Positions 1 to 8,175 of a DNA stretch of 47,580 nt are shown piece by piece. Position numbers and translations under genes: made by a program. Source of the DNA: Microbacterium sp. SA39 (GTDB lineage: Bacteria; Actinomycetota; Actinomycetes; Actinomycetales; Microbacteriaceae); NCBI RefSeq assembly GCF_000967865.1, contig NZ_JXRU01000019.1, forward strand, positions 1-47,580, read 5' to 3'. Below the pieces are notes generated by a model that searched no databases, was not told the origin of the DNA, and saw only the letters and a list, made by a program, of their open reading frames with translations. Each line of letters begins with the position of its first letter. Within the stretch, counting starts at the first letter, position 1.

Positions 1-20
1 GGTGGGATCGGGATGGTCAT
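1..20 (-). CDS. start of a further operon gene, cut by the left window edge
   Basis: The stop codon of the gene at 17-577 overlaps an ATG at 18-20 on the minus strand in the ATGA arrangement also used at the preceding junction. Only six complete codons (M-T-I-P-I-P) are inside the window. The call rests on translational coupling alone and no function can be given. Confidence 0.3.
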
Positions 21-577
21 CGCGCCCAGCCGTTCTCGTCGAGGGTGACCTCCGCCTCGAGGGGCAGCTCGTCGAGATCGATCCGCAGTTCGATCACGTC
101 GTCGATCAGGATCTCGCCCGGTGGGCCCGTCGGCAGCCCCAGCCTGAGGACCCCGGTGCCGGTGAGAGCACCGTCGGGGAGCTCGAACGCGAGGCTGCCT
201 GCGCGCGGGACACCTGTGATCAGGCGCTGCCGGTAGAAGGACGTGCCCCGATCTGTCGCCGTGAATCTGCGGTCGCCGATGGTCAGCTCGGCGAAACTCA
301 GGATGTCGCCGTCCTGGGCCTCGACGGTGGCGGCCTCCAGATCGACCACGAGCCAGGTGCCCTCAGCCGACCAGCCGTCGGCATCGGCGACGCGGCGGGC
401 GGCGTGCACGTCGGTGATGGTCACTGCGAGGTTGCGGGAGGTGGCCGGCTCGTCGAGTTCTGCGACGACGGGGAACGCAGCGAGCGCAGCGTCGTCGGGA
501 AGGGTCGCCTTCGAGAGTCCCCACGCGCCCGCCAGCAGGACGAACGTGAGCGACCACACCAGGATCTTCTTCTTCAC
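17..577 (-). CDS. hypothetical membrane-anchored extracytoplasmic protein
   Basis: The 186-residue protein has a short basic N-terminus (MKKK) and one hydrophobic segment at about residues 4-22. No lipobox cysteine is seen, so it is either an uncleaved anchor or a signal peptide. The remainder reads as a beta-rich domain with alternating hydrophobic residues, like the extracytoplasmic beta-sandwich domains (DUF4352-like) of actinobacterial surface proteins; that resemblance is an impression, not a firm assignment. Its ATG overlaps the stop of the upstream gene by four bases, and its own stop overlaps the ATG of the next gene, so at least three genes are translationally coupled. The substrate or partner is unknown. 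Confidence 0.6.
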   Translation of the reverse strand: MKKKILVWSLTFVLLAGAWGLSKATLPDDAALAAFPVVAELDEPATSRNLAVTITDVHAARRVADADGWSAEGTWLVVDLEAATVEAQDGDILSFAELTIGDRRFTATDRGTSFYRQRLITGVPRAGSLAFELPDGALTGTGVLRLGLPTGPPGEILIDDVIELRIDLDELPLEAEVTLDENGWAR

Positions 578-1353
578 GGCATCACCACCTCGTCGACCGC
601 GGCCGGCACCTCGACGAGGTCGGTTGTCACCGTGGCTCCGACGACGACGTCGGCCCAGTAGTCGCCCCTCGTCACGTTCTTGCCGACGTAGTGGATGGAA
701 TCGGGCAGGGTGAGCAGGATCTCGTCGCCCTCCTCATAGTCGTCCGGAGCGACGATCCAGGTGAGGAGGAGGCGTGCGGGCACGTCGGGCTGCAGCATCG
801 GACTGCCTTCGCCGTCCTCGGCGAGCGAGACCGTGGCCTTTGCGTCGAGCCCGTCGATGAGGATTCCATCGATCACCGGGGACACCGTCTTGCCGCTGGC
901 GGCAGGTCGGGGAATGGGGAAGGTGTTGACGACGTCGACGACGACCACGAGGAGGCGCTCGTCCTTCTCCTCGTCGGGGGACAGGCCCGCATTGCCGCGC
1001 TCCTCGCGCAGTTCGACGCCGACCACCGTCATCTCCAGGTCCGACCCGGCGAACATCTCGCCGACCGCGACCTCGGGGGTCGGATCGACGGCTGCGGCCT
1101 CCAGTCCGCCGAAGATCGCGGTGGCCGCCAACAGAATAGCTCCGGCGCCGGTGAGCAGCCAGGAGGTCGGGATGAGGTCGATGCTCCGTCGCGCCCAGCC
1201 GAGCAGCTTCGCGCGTGCGCTCGTGCGGGCCGCCTCTGCCTGCGCCACCTCGGCCTTCGACTTGTCGACATCCGCTGTTGCGGCGGCATCTGCTGCCGCG
1301 GCGATGCGGGGGTCGCGCCCTGATCCGGGATCGCGCGGCGCTGTCGTCGTCAC
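574..1353 (-). CDS. hypothetical single-pass membrane protein
   Basis: This is a protein of about 259 residues. Residues 1-60 are an Ala-rich, charged cytoplasmic part, probably helical at about 15-55. One transmembrane segment lies at about 65-85, and the rest is an acidic extracytoplasmic domain. I place the start at the GTG at 1353 rather than at the far upstream ATG (1452). A TATGCT -10 box ends 6 nt before the GTG, which fits a leaderless mRNA, and the 33-residue extension has no family character and runs into the pntA upstream region. It is the first gene of the coupled operon that leaves the window on the left. The shared architecture suggests the two proteins act together at the membrane. 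No known family is recognised. Confidence 0.6.
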   Translation of the reverse strand: MTTTAPRDPGSGRDPRIAAAADAAATADVDKSKAEVAQAEAARTSARAKLLGWARRSIDLIPTSWLLTGAGAILLAATAIFGGLEAAAVDPTPEVAVGEMFAGSDLEMTVVGVELREERGNAGLSPDEEKDERLLVVVVDVVNTFPIPRPAASGKTVSPVIDGILIDGLDAKATVSLAEDGEGSPMLQPDVPARLLLTWIVAPDDYEEGDEILLTLPDSIHYVGKNVTRGDYWADVVVGATVTTDLVEVPAAVDEVVMP

Positions 1354-1359
1354 GGGATC

Positions 1360-1365
1360 AGCATA
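1360..1365 (-). promoter_or_regulatory. -10 box of a leaderless promoter
   Basis: TATGCT on the minus strand ends 6 nt before the GTG at 1353. The same spacing recurs before many genes in this window. No good -35 hexamer is visible. Confidence 0.45.
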
Positions 1366-1426
1366 GAACGGCGGATGCCGCCGCCGAGAGGGCAGCAGTT
1401 CCCCGGCTCGTGCATGCGTATTCATC

Positions 1427-1442
1427 AAGAACCACGGTTCTT
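1427..1442. promoter_or_regulatory. palindrome, candidate operator
   Basis: AAGAACCACGGTTCTT has perfect 7-bp arms around a 2-bp centre. It lies about 120 bp upstream of pntA and 74 bp upstream of the divergent operon, so it could serve either. The cognate regulator is unknown. Confidence 0.35.
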
Positions 1443-1561
1443 TCGATGTCATCTGGCCGAAAGGCGGGTTCTGAGGCTCTCTCGCTCAGTACTCTGGGCG
1501 GAACATACGGGCACGGCAGCCCGCAGAACCCCGTCGATGCAGACGGGCGGAGGAGGAGCAA

Positions 1562-3112
1562 GTGGCAGTCATCGGCATCGTGCGAGAGCCTGCGGGCGAA
1601 GCGCGGGTCTCGGCCACCCCGGCGACGATCGCGTCGCTGCGGAAGCTGGGCCACACGGTCAGCGTGGAGCGGGAAGCGGGCGCAGCAGCGTCGTACCCGG
1701 ACTCGGAGTACGAGGCGGCGGGCGCGACGCTCGTCGACCGAGAAGGGGCGTGGGGGAGCGAGGTCGTTCTCGCGATCACCGCCCCGGATGCCGAGGAGAT
1801 CGCGCTCCTCGCTGACGGGGCCACGCTCATCGCGCTGCTCTCGCCGGCGCTCCGCCCCGAGCTCGTCGAGTCGCTCGCGCAGCGGGGGATCACGGCGCTC
1901 GCCCTCGACGCGGTGCCGCGCATCTCGCGCGCGCAGTCGATGGACGTGCTCAGCTCGATGGCGAACATCGCCGGGTACCGTGCGGTCGTCGAAGCCGCGC
2001 ACGAGTTCGGCCGCTTCTTCACCGGACAGGTGACGGCCGCGGGCAAGGTGCCGCCGGCGAAGGTGCTGGTCGCCGGAGCCGGAGTCGCCGGTCTCGCCGC
2101 GATCGGTGCGGCGTCGAGCCTCGGCGCGATCGTCCGCGCCACCGACCCGCGTCCCGAGGTCGCGGACCAGGTCTCCTCGATCGGCGGGACCTATCTCGCG
2201 GTCGACGTCGCGGTCGCGGCATCCGCCGACGGCTATGCGAAGGCGACGAGCGAGGACTACAACCGCCGCGCCGCCGAGATCTACACCGAGCAGGCGGCCG
2301 ACGTCGACATCATCATCACGACCGCTCTCATCCCGGGGCGCGCAGCGCCGCGTCTGATCACGGCATCCGACGTCGCACGGATGAAGCCGGGCAGCGTCAT
2401 CGTAGACATGGCCGCGGGCCAGGGGGGCAACGTCGAGGGCTCGGTAGCCGGCGAGCGGGTCGTCACCGACAACGGCGTGATCATCCTCGGGTACACCGAC
2501 CTCGCCTCGCGTCTCGCGGCGCAGGCGTCGCAGCTGTACGGCACGAATCTTGCCAACCTCGTGGCTCTGCTGACTCCTGCGAAGGACGGGCAGCTGGTCA
2601 TCGACTTCGAGGATGTCGTGCAGCGGTCGGTCACGGTCGTCCGGGACGGGGAGGTGACCTGGCCGCCGCCGGCGGTGCAGGTCGCGGCGGCGACTGCCGC
2701 ATCTCCCGACGCGGTGGCCGAGATCGCGAAGCCGGCGGCGATGTCGACCGGGCGTCGCGTCGCTCTCATCGTCGCGGGAATCGCTGCGCTGTTCGCCGTG
2801 AACGCGTTCGCGCCCGCTCCGCTGCCGCAGCACTTCACCGTGCTCGTGCTGTCTGTCGTGATCGGTTTCTACGTGATCGGCAAGGTGCATCATGCGCTGC
2901 ACACGCCGCTCATGTCGGTGACCAACGCGATCTCGGGCGTGATCGTCGTCGGCGCGATGCTGCAGGTGACCTCGCCGATCCCCGTCGTGCAGGTTCTCGC
3001 GGCGGTCGCCGTGCTGCTGGCATCCATCAACATCTTCGGAGGGTTCGCGGTCACCCGCCGGATGCTCGCGATGTTCACACTCGGGAACTCAGCGAAGGGC
3101 GGCCGGAAGTGA
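1562..3112 (+). CDS. pntA: NAD(P) transhydrogenase subunit alpha
   Basis: This is the alpha subunit of the proton-translocating transhydrogenase, which moves hydride between NADH and NADP+ using the proton gradient and supplies NADPH. The 516 residues match the long, unsplit (E. coli-type) PntA. An alanine dehydrogenase/PNT N-terminal domain fills about the first 140 residues. An NAD-binding Rossmann domain follows, with [19 protein letters not shown] at about 165-185, and three to four transmembrane helices lie at about 395-505. The GTG at 1562 is preceded by a strong GGAGGAGG site 3-6 nt upstream. Its last four bases overlap the start of pntB (GTGA), as expected for subunits made in fixed ratio. 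Confidence 0.95.
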   Translation: MAVIGIVREPAGEARVSATPATIASLRKLGHTVSVEREAGAAASYPDSEYEAAGATLVDREGAWGSEVVLAITAPDAEEIALLADGATLIALLSPALRPELVESLAQRGITALALDAVPRISRAQSMDVLSSMANIAGYRAVVEAAHEFGRFFTGQVTAAGKVPPAKVLVAGAGVAGLAAIGAASSLGAIVRATDPRPEVADQVSSIGGTYLAVDVAVAASADGYAKATSEDYNRRAAEIYTEQAADVDIIITTALIPGRAAPRLITASDVARMKPGSVIVDMAAGQGGNVEGSVAGERVVTDNGVIILGYTDLASRLAAQASQLYGTNLANLVALLTPAKDGQLVIDFEDVVQRSVTVVRDGEVTWPPPAVQVAAATAASPDAVAEIAKPAAMSTGRRVALIVAGIAALFAVNAFAPAPLPQHFTVLVLSVVIGFYVIGKVHHALHTPLMSVTNAISGVIVVGAMLQVTSPIPVVQVLAAVAVLLASINIFGGFAVTRRMLAMFTLGNSAKGGRK

Positions 3113-4506
3113 CCGTCGACGCGCTCGCGGGCGCGGCATACATCGTCGCTGCGCTGCTGTTCATCCTGAGTCTCGCCGGGCTCAGCCGGCACGAGTCCGC
3201 CCGTGCGGGCGTGGTCTACGGCATCTCCGGTATGGCGATCGCGCTGGTCGCGACCGTCGCTCTGACGGTGGCGGATGCCTGGACGACGGGTGCCTTCCTC
3301 GGTCTCGGACTGCTCGTCGCCGCCGTCGTCATCGGCGCGGCGATCGGTCTGTGGCGGGCGCGCTCCGTCGAGATGACGGGGATGCCGGAACTCATCGCGC
3401 TGCTGCACAGCTTCGTCGGCCTCGCCGCTGTGCTCGTCGGCTGGAATGGGTATCTCGCGCATCCGGAGATCGCTCCGGCGCTCTTCGGGATTCATAATGC
3501 GGAAGTGTTCATCGGTGTCTTCATCGGCGGGGTCACGTTCACCGGCTCGATCGTCGCGTACCTGAAGCTCTCGGCGAAGATGTCGTCGAAGCCGCTGATG
3601 CTGCCGGGCAAGAACGTGCTGAACATCGGCGCGCTGGTCGCGTTCGTGGTGCTGACCGTGTGGTTCGTGAACGATCAGCAGCTCGGGCTGCTGGTCGGTG
3701 TGACCGTGCTGGCGTTCGCGTTGGGCTGGCACCTCGTCGCCTCGATCGGCGGCGGCGACATGCCCGTGGTCGTGTCGATGCTGAACAGCTACTCCGGGTG
3801 GGCGGCGGCTGCGGCCGGCTTCCTGCTGAACAACGACCTGCTTATCGTGACGGGTGCGCTCGTCGGGTCGTCGGGTGCGTACCTCTCCTACGTCATGTGC
3901 ACGGCGATGAACCGGTCGTTCCTGTCGGTGATCGCCGGAGGCTTCGGGATCGTCGCGCCGTCCGGGTCGGACGAGGAGTACGGCGAGCATCGCGAGATCA
4001 CGGCCGAGGGTGCCGCCGAGATGCTGACGGCGGCGAAGACCGTGGTGATCACGCCCGGATACGGCATGGCGGTGGCGCAGGCGCAGTATCCGGTCGCCGA
4101 CCTGGTGCGCCGGCTGCGTGAGAGGGGAGTGGACGTGCGTTTCGGCATCCATCCCGTCGCGGGGCGCCTGCCGGGGCACATGAACGTGCTGCTCGCCGAG
4201 GCGAAGGTGCCGTACGACATCGTGCTGAGCATGGACGAGATCAACGACGACCTGGCGGCGACGTCGGTCGTATTGGTGATCGGCGCGAACGACACCGTGA
4301 ACCCCGCTGCCGCGGAAGACCCCTCGAGCCCGATCGCCGGGATGCCGGTGCTGAAGGTGTGGGAGGCCGAGAACGTCATCGTCTTCAAGCGCTCGATGGC
4401 GGCAGGGTATGCGGGCGTGCAGAATCCGCTGTTCTTCCGTGACAACGCGTCGATGCTTTTCGGCGACGCGAAGCAGAAGGTGGAGGACATCATCGCGGCG
4501 CTGTGA
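3109..4506 (+). CDS. pntB: NAD(P) transhydrogenase subunit beta
   Basis: This is the membrane beta subunit of the transhydrogenase, carrying most of the proton channel and the NADP(H)-binding domain. The 465 residues are the normal family length. About nine transmembrane helices fill residues 1-265. The C-terminal NADP domain contains [35 protein letters not shown] and [12 protein letters not shown], which are hallmark PntB segments. It starts with GTG overlapping the pntA stop and must be co-translated with it. A REP-like repeat follows its stop. Confidence 0.96.
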   Translation: MTVDALAGAAYIVAALLFILSLAGLSRHESARAGVVYGISGMAIALVATVALTVADAWTTGAFLGLGLLVAAVVIGAAIGLWRARSVEMTGMPELIALLHSFVGLAAVLVGWNGYLAHPEIAPALFGIHNAEVFIGVFIGGVTFTGSIVAYLKLSAKMSSKPLMLPGKNVLNIGALVAFVVLTVWFVNDQQLGLLVGVTVLAFALGWHLVASIGGGDMPVVVSMLNSYSGWAAAAAGFLLNNDLLIVTGALVGSSGAYLSYVMCTAMNRSFLSVIAGGFGIVAPSGSDEEYGEHREITAEGAAEMLTAAKTVVITPGYGMAVAQAQYPVADLVRRLRERGVDVRFGIHPVAGRLPGHMNVLLAEAKVPYDIVLSMDEINDDLAATSVVLVIGANDTVNPAAAEDPSSPIAGMPVLKVWEAENVIVFKRSMAAGYAGVQNPLFFRDNASMLFGDAKQKVEDIIAAL

Positions 4507-4525
4507 GGCGGTTGCGGCGTCCAGG

Positions 4526-4560
4526 CGTCTCGGTCGTTGAGCGAGCGGAGCGAGACAAAA
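4526..4560. repeat. REP-like intergenic palindrome
   Basis: The core GTTGAGCGAGCGGAGCGAG is flanked by GTCTCG and CGAGAC arms (4527-4532 and 4551-4556). Close copies occur at 44879-44921, 45611-45673 and 45689-45727. It sits just downstream of pntB and may act in 3'-end processing or be a non-autonomous repeat. Confidence 0.7.
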
Positions 4561-4614
4561 CCTGGCCGCCCGGATCGTATGCCGGTATATCGGAAAGGGC
4601 AGCCTGATCTGGTG

Positions 4615-4658
4615 GTTTTCGGGGTCGGAATGTCGGTGGTCCCGGGTTGACTGGGGGT
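4615..4658 (+). promoter_or_regulatory. conserved upstream block of a DUF222/HNH gene
   Basis: About 45 bases immediately before the start codon, including GTTTTCGGGGTC, GAATGTCGGTGG and GTTGACTG, are nearly identical to 46359-46403 in front of the second DUF222 gene, with three substitutions and one indel. It contains the ribosome binding site (CTGGGGG) and may hold the promoter or a nuclease recognition site. Confidence 0.6.
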
Positions 4659-6254
4659 ATGAACAGCACCACGGAACTCCTGGATCGGGTCGTGACCGAC
4701 CTCGATGCGGTGCTGTCCGGTGACGTGCTGGCAGGCCTGGCTGATGCGGAGCGGATGGACGTGCTCCGGGTGGCGGGGGCGGCGTTCCGGCGCATCGAGG
4801 CCGTAGTTGTCGAGGGCGTCGCGTGTGCGGGCCCGGATTTCGCGCACTCGTTCGGGTGTCGGGGGCAGAACGAACTGCTCCAGCGGGTGCTGTTGACCGA
4901 TGTTGCCGGGGCGACGCGGGTGGGGAAGGCCGCGGATGCGGTGCGCCGTCAGATCAGCGTCAGTTCGGGGGAGCGGCTCCAGGCTCGGTATCCGGCGCTC
5001 CGGGACGCGATGCTCGACGGCGCGATCGGTGTCGCCGGTCTGCTGGCCGCGGTCACCCCGATCGACAAGGCGGCGCACAAGGTCGGGCGGGAGACGATGC
5101 TGGGTGCGGATGCTGTGCTGGCGGACTATGCCCGCGGGTACCCGTCCGTGTTCGATCTCCCGGATGCGGAAGCAGACGCCGATACGGATGCGAGCAACTC
5201 TGACGATCCTCCGGGTCCGCCGGCGACGCCGGAGGATATCCGGCAGTACGCGCAGGCGATCGCGTTGGCGATGGACCCCGACGGGCCCGAGCCGTCAGAT
5301 CGAGGTGCGCAGGATCAACGGTTCTTCACGATCGGGCGGCTCCGCAACGGGCTGCACGCGGTGCGGGGCAACGTGCTCCCCGATGTCGCGGCACAGATAC
5401 AGGCCGTGTTCGACGCGTACGGCAACCCGAAGACCGACGGGCCCCCGCAACCCGGAGTGCGGTTCGAAGACAGCGATGAGACGGGCCCGGGTGCGTGGTC
5501 AGCCGACGGCAACGAGGCCACTCGCGGCGACGCGGGGTGGGATGCAGCTGCGGCTGCCGGCTTCAGCGCCGGTGGCAGCGAAGCCGACGGCGACGGAACC
5601 TTCCCCTCCGGCCGGGGCTCCCCGTCCAACAGGGACTTCTGCTCCGAGGAGCCCGAGCCGGAACCGCCCGACAGGCGCTCCGCCGGACAGAAACGGCACG
5701 ATGCCCTGGCCGCCGCGTTCAGTATCGCGGCTCGGCACCGGGATATGCCGTCGCTGGGTGGGGCGTCGCCGACGCTGGTCGTGCACGTGGATGCGAAAGA
5801 CCTCGCGGCAGGCAGGGGATGGGCGACCCTTGCCGGGTCCCAGTCACCGGTCCCGTTGCATGTTGCCGCGCACGCCGCGTGCAGCGGATCTATTCAACGG
5901 GTGCTGTTCGACGAAGGACGCATCGTGGGGATCAGTGTCACCGACCGGGTGTTCACCGTCCACCAGCGCCGGGCGATCATCGCGCGCGATAAGGAATGCC
6001 TGATCCCTGGCTGTCACGTCTCCGCGTCGTGGTGCGAGATACACCACGTGACCGAGCACGCCCGCGGCGGACCGACCCATACCGACAACGGGGTCCCGCT
6101 GTGCTGGTGGCACCATCGGTCGCTCGAAACGTCCGGGTGGGAGATCCGCATGAACTCCGGGGTCCCCGAGGTTCGCGGACCCGCCTGGTGGGACCCCCAC
6201 GGACACTGGCGCACACCACGACCGAGCATCCCCCGACACCTGGCCACCGCATGA
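4659..6254 (+). CDS. DUF222 domain-containing HNH endonuclease-like protein (13E12 family)
   Basis: The protein has 531 residues. The N-terminal helical DUF222 region (about 1-250) is typical of the multicopy 13E12 repeat family of actinobacteria. A low-complexity acidic linker follows at about 265-345. The C-terminal HNH nuclease domain has the zinc cysteines and catalytic histidines visible in CLIPGCHVSASWCEIHHV and PLCWWHH. I chose the ATG at 4659 over the TTG at 4647 because CTGGGGG lies just before it and the partial paralogue at 46404 starts at the same aligned position. The biological role is unknown; homing, defence and mobile-element roles have all been suggested. The upstream DNA is conserved with the paralogue. 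Confidence 0.9.
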   Translation: MNSTTELLDRVVTDLDAVLSGDVLAGLADAERMDVLRVAGAAFRRIEAVVVEGVACAGPDFAHSFGCRGQNELLQRVLLTDVAGATRVGKAADAVRRQISVSSGERLQARYPALRDAMLDGAIGVAGLLAAVTPIDKAAHKVGRETMLGADAVLADYARGYPSVFDLPDAEADADTDASNSDDPPGPPATPEDIRQYAQAIALAMDPDGPEPSDRGAQDQRFFTIGRLRNGLHAVRGNVLPDVAAQIQAVFDAYGNPKTDGPPQPGVRFEDSDETGPGAWSADGNEATRGDAGWDAAAAAGFSAGGSEADGDGTFPSGRGSPSNRDFCSEEPEPEPPDRRSAGQKRHDALAAAFSIAARHRDMPSLGGASPTLVVHVDAKDLAAGRGWATLAGSQSPVPLHVAAHAACSGSIQRVLFDEGRIVGISVTDRVFTVHQRRAIIARDKECLIPGCHVSASWCEIHHVTEHARGGPTHTDNGVPLCWWHHRSLETSGWEIRMNSGVPEVRGPAWWDPHGHWRTPRPSIPRHLATA

Positions 6255-6292
6255 ACCGCTGCAGACGCTGCAGACGCTTCACACCCGGGAGT

Positions 6293-6843
6293 TCAGTCAG
6301 CAGCCGTCGGCCGCAGGTGTTCCGGCGGGTCGGGATCGATGAGCGGGACCACGGGGGCAGATCGAGCTCTGCGAGGATCTTGCCGGCGGCCCGCCACTTC
6401 TCCGCGTATTCGGCGGGAAGCGGGTGCTCCGGGGTCTCCTCCAGATCGCGACGCCTCTCACCGAGGAGGGCATCACTGATCTCCGCGAGGAGCGAGCGCA
6501 GCGACTCCGTTCTCCAGTTCGCACCTGTGTACTCGCGATTCGGGACGCTAGCGAGTTCTGTCGTGTACGCGCTCACGAAGCAGTCAGCGGCCTCAGCCCG
6601 CAGGTACGGACTTTTCAGCGTGGCGTACCAGCGGCTAGGAACTCGTCACGGACTCTTCAGCGTGGCGTACCAGCGGCGAAGGAACTCGTCGCACGGCCCC
6701 TCATCTTGGCGCCAGCGCTTGTCGTCGGTGAACAAGCGACGACGTATGCCATCAGGCGTGGGCTCTGCCGCAACTTCGATGGCTCGCTCGAACTGTCTGT
6801 CATAGACGAGGTCAGCGAGTCGTGATTCCGTCATTTGCTCCAT
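6293..6843 (-). pseudogene. decayed paralogue of the putative immunity gene
   Basis: This reads as a second copy of the gene at 6968-7480. Shared stretches include DEGPCDEFLR, YTGANWRTESLR, SDALLG and KWRAAGKILAELDLPP. Two lesions break it. A 42-base near-tandem duplication (6608-6694) brings an in-frame TGA at 6646-6648, while the downstream half remains in the same frame. A one-base loss near 6351-6358 shifts the frame after LDLPP; in the restored frame the protein would end at 6293 with ...TAAD, like the intact copy's ...NAAD. It is preceded by a remnant of the toxin gene's 3' end in the same overlap geometry. A short N-terminal fragment or a reinitiated C-terminal fragment might still be made. 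Confidence 0.8.
6608..6694. repeat. imperfect tandem duplication of 42-45 bp inside a pseudogene
   Basis: Copy 1 is 6608-6649 and copy 2 is 6650-6694. Both contain TTCAGCGTGGCGTACCAGCG, and copy 1 lacks three bases relative to copy 2. The duplication repeats the codons for RWYATLKSP and creates the premature stop on the minus strand. Confidence 0.85.
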
Positions 6844-6884
6844 CCGTTGCTGATCTCGCCACCGGGGCTGGTGCGAACCATGAC
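6831..6884 (-). pseudogene. remnant of the 3' end of the toxin-like gene
   Basis: Seventeen codons read VMVRTSPGGEISNGWSK and then stop. They match the last 17 residues of the intact exported protein, IVVRTGLDGQISNGWIK. The remnant overlaps the start of the immunity pseudogene by 13 bases, just as the intact pair does. The homology stops upstream, so only the very tail of the toxin gene was duplicated together with the immunity gene. Confidence 0.75.
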
Positions 6885-6915
6885 CGAGGACATTGGTGAT
6901 CGGCAGGAAGGCGAC

Positions 6916-6950
6916 GGGTCCGCGAGCGCCTGGGCGGTGCTCGCGGACCC
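6916..6950 (-). terminator. hairpin after the toxin-immunity operon
   Basis: GGGTCCGCGAGC (6916-6927) pairs perfectly with GCTCGCGGACCC (6939-6950) around an 11-nt loop. It lies 17 bp downstream of the immunity gene stop and has no T-tract, so it may be a weak terminator or a 3' stabiliser. Confidence 0.5.
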
Positions 6951-6967
6951 GCGCTCTACTGGGTGCT

Positions 6968-7480
6968 TCAGTCCGCAGCGTTCATGCGCTGGTGTTCCGG
7001 CGGGTCGGGATTGATGAGCGGGACTGCGGGCGGCAGATCGAGCTCGGCGAGAATCTTGCCGGCGGCGCGCCACTTCCCTGCAGATTCTTGCGGGAGCGGG
7101 CGCTCCGGAGTCTCCGTCCACTCATTGACTTCCCAGCCGAGCAGGGCATCGGACACGGCCTTTAGGAGGTCGCGAAGTGATTCCGTGCGCCAATTCGCGC
7201 CGATGTACTCTGCGTTCGGCACAGGAGCGAGTTCCGTCAGATACGTGTCCGCGAACCACGAAGCTGCGAGAGCTCGCAGGTAGGGATCTTCGATGCTGGC
7301 GTACCACAGACGGAGGAACTCATCGCACGGCCCCTCGTCCTCGCGATGTCTTCCGTCTTCCAAGAACAACAGGGAATGGATCTTCTTCGGGGTGAGATCT
7401 CCGGCTGCTTTCAGGGCTTCACCGAACTCGCCCCGATAGACGAGATCTGCGAGACTTCGCTCACTGGTCATTTGATCCAT
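6968..7480 (-). CDS. putative immunity protein of a toxin-immunity pair
   Basis: This is a 170-residue acidic protein, probably cytoplasmic and largely helical, without signal peptide or membrane segment. The family is not recognised. The immunity role is inferred from context. Its ATG lies 13 bases inside the 3' end of the toxin-like gene, so the two are tightly coupled, and a decayed second copy directly downstream carries the same toxin-tail overlap. Repeated immunity genes with toxin-tail scraps are typical of polymorphic toxin loci. Notable segments are DEGPCDEFLRLWYAS (about 49-63), EYIGANWRTESLRDLL (about 90-105) and a Pro-rich C-terminus. Confidence 0.65.
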   Translation of the reverse strand: MDQMTSERSLADLVYRGEFGEALKAAGDLTPKKIHSLLFLEDGRHREDEGPCDEFLRLWYASIEDPYLRALAASWFADTYLTELAPVPNAEYIGANWRTESLRDLLKAVSDALLGWEVNEWTETPERPLPQESAGKWRAAGKILAELDLPPAVPLINPDPPEHQRMNAAD

Positions 7481-8175
7481 CCATTACTGATCTGTCCGTC
7501 GAGACCGGTGCGGACGACGATGGTTTGTCCCCGATGTGCCCACGTGAATTCAATGTGGTTGGTCGCTTGCGTGCGAGTTCCGTTTGCCACCGCGCCGGCC
7601 ATCAGATCCGCGATCTCATCCTTCGTCTTCGCGAGTCTGCTCCAATTGTGCTTGGAAACCATGATGTGCGCCCATTTTTGAGTTGAGAAACCGAGGATGA
7701 ACCTCTTCGCGGCTTCCTTGGCGGCCGCTACGGCGAAGATTCGCACGCCGTGCACGATCACGGCGATGAGAATCGCCGGCAGTGCTTGCTGCTGAACCTG
7801 CGTCGTGTCGATGACCGACGACTCACCGGTGACCTCTGAGCGCATGACCGCAATAAAGGACTCCGTGGTGACCTGCTCGAACGATTCGACGACGAACGAA
7901 TCGGAGAGCGCTTCTCCCCGGTCGTCGACAGCAGTGACCGCGATGCTCTCGGGTACTGCGTCGACGACACGCATCTCGGTGGTCGACTCGATGCCCATCT
8001 CCGCGGGCACATCGATGGTGACGATGTCCGTGGATTCATCGACCAGCTCCGTCGTGATCTCCACCTCGGGTGAATCCGGAGCAGAGTGTGGAGCGGCGAA
8101 CCCCGTCGTGCTGGTGATCACCACGGCGGCGGCGACCACGATCCCGAGGGATGAGGCGATGCGTGATTGTCTCAT
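7468..8175 (-). CDS. exported toxin-like protein with a polymorphic-toxin-type C-terminus
   Basis: The 235-residue protein has an N-terminal signal peptide (about 1-28, ending TGFAA). A Thr/Glu/Val-rich region runs from 30 to 125 and a hydrophobic helix lies at about 132-152. The C-terminal domain (about 165-235) contains KWAHIMVSKHNW (H170, H176, W178), NHIEFTW (H207) and a terminal QISNGWIK. From memory, the HIM..KHNW motif and the C-terminal ISNGWI/ISDAWI signature are those of SAR2788-like and polymorphic toxin type 35 domains, predicted RNases. It starts immediately after the protease gene's stop and overlaps the next gene by 13 bases. Base composition looks visibly lower in GC than its flanks, which suggests transfer. 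The toxin call is inference from domain resemblance plus context. Confidence 0.65.
   Translation of the reverse strand: MRQSRIASSLGIVVAAAVVITSTTGFAAPHSAPDSPEVEITTELVDESTDIVTIDVPAEMGIESTTEMRVVDAVPESIAVTAVDDRGEALSDSFVVESFEQVTTESFIAVMRSEVTGESSVIDTTQVQQQALPAILIAVIVHGVRIFAVAAAKEAAKRFILGFSTQKWAHIMVSKHNWSRLAKTKDEIADLMAGAVANGTRTQATNHIEFTWAHRGQTIVVRTGLDGQISNGWIK

Noticed and set aside
5977..6576. Independent 199-residue minus-strand gene
   Set aside because: Its first half is the continuation, in the same frame, of the decayed immunity paralogue. Its second half, after the frameshift, runs antisense into the HNH gene.
6885..7121. Independent small gene ending in the toxin-tail remnant
   Set aside because: Only the last 17 codons show homology. 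The rest is antisense-like filler opposite or beside the immunity gene, with no supported start.
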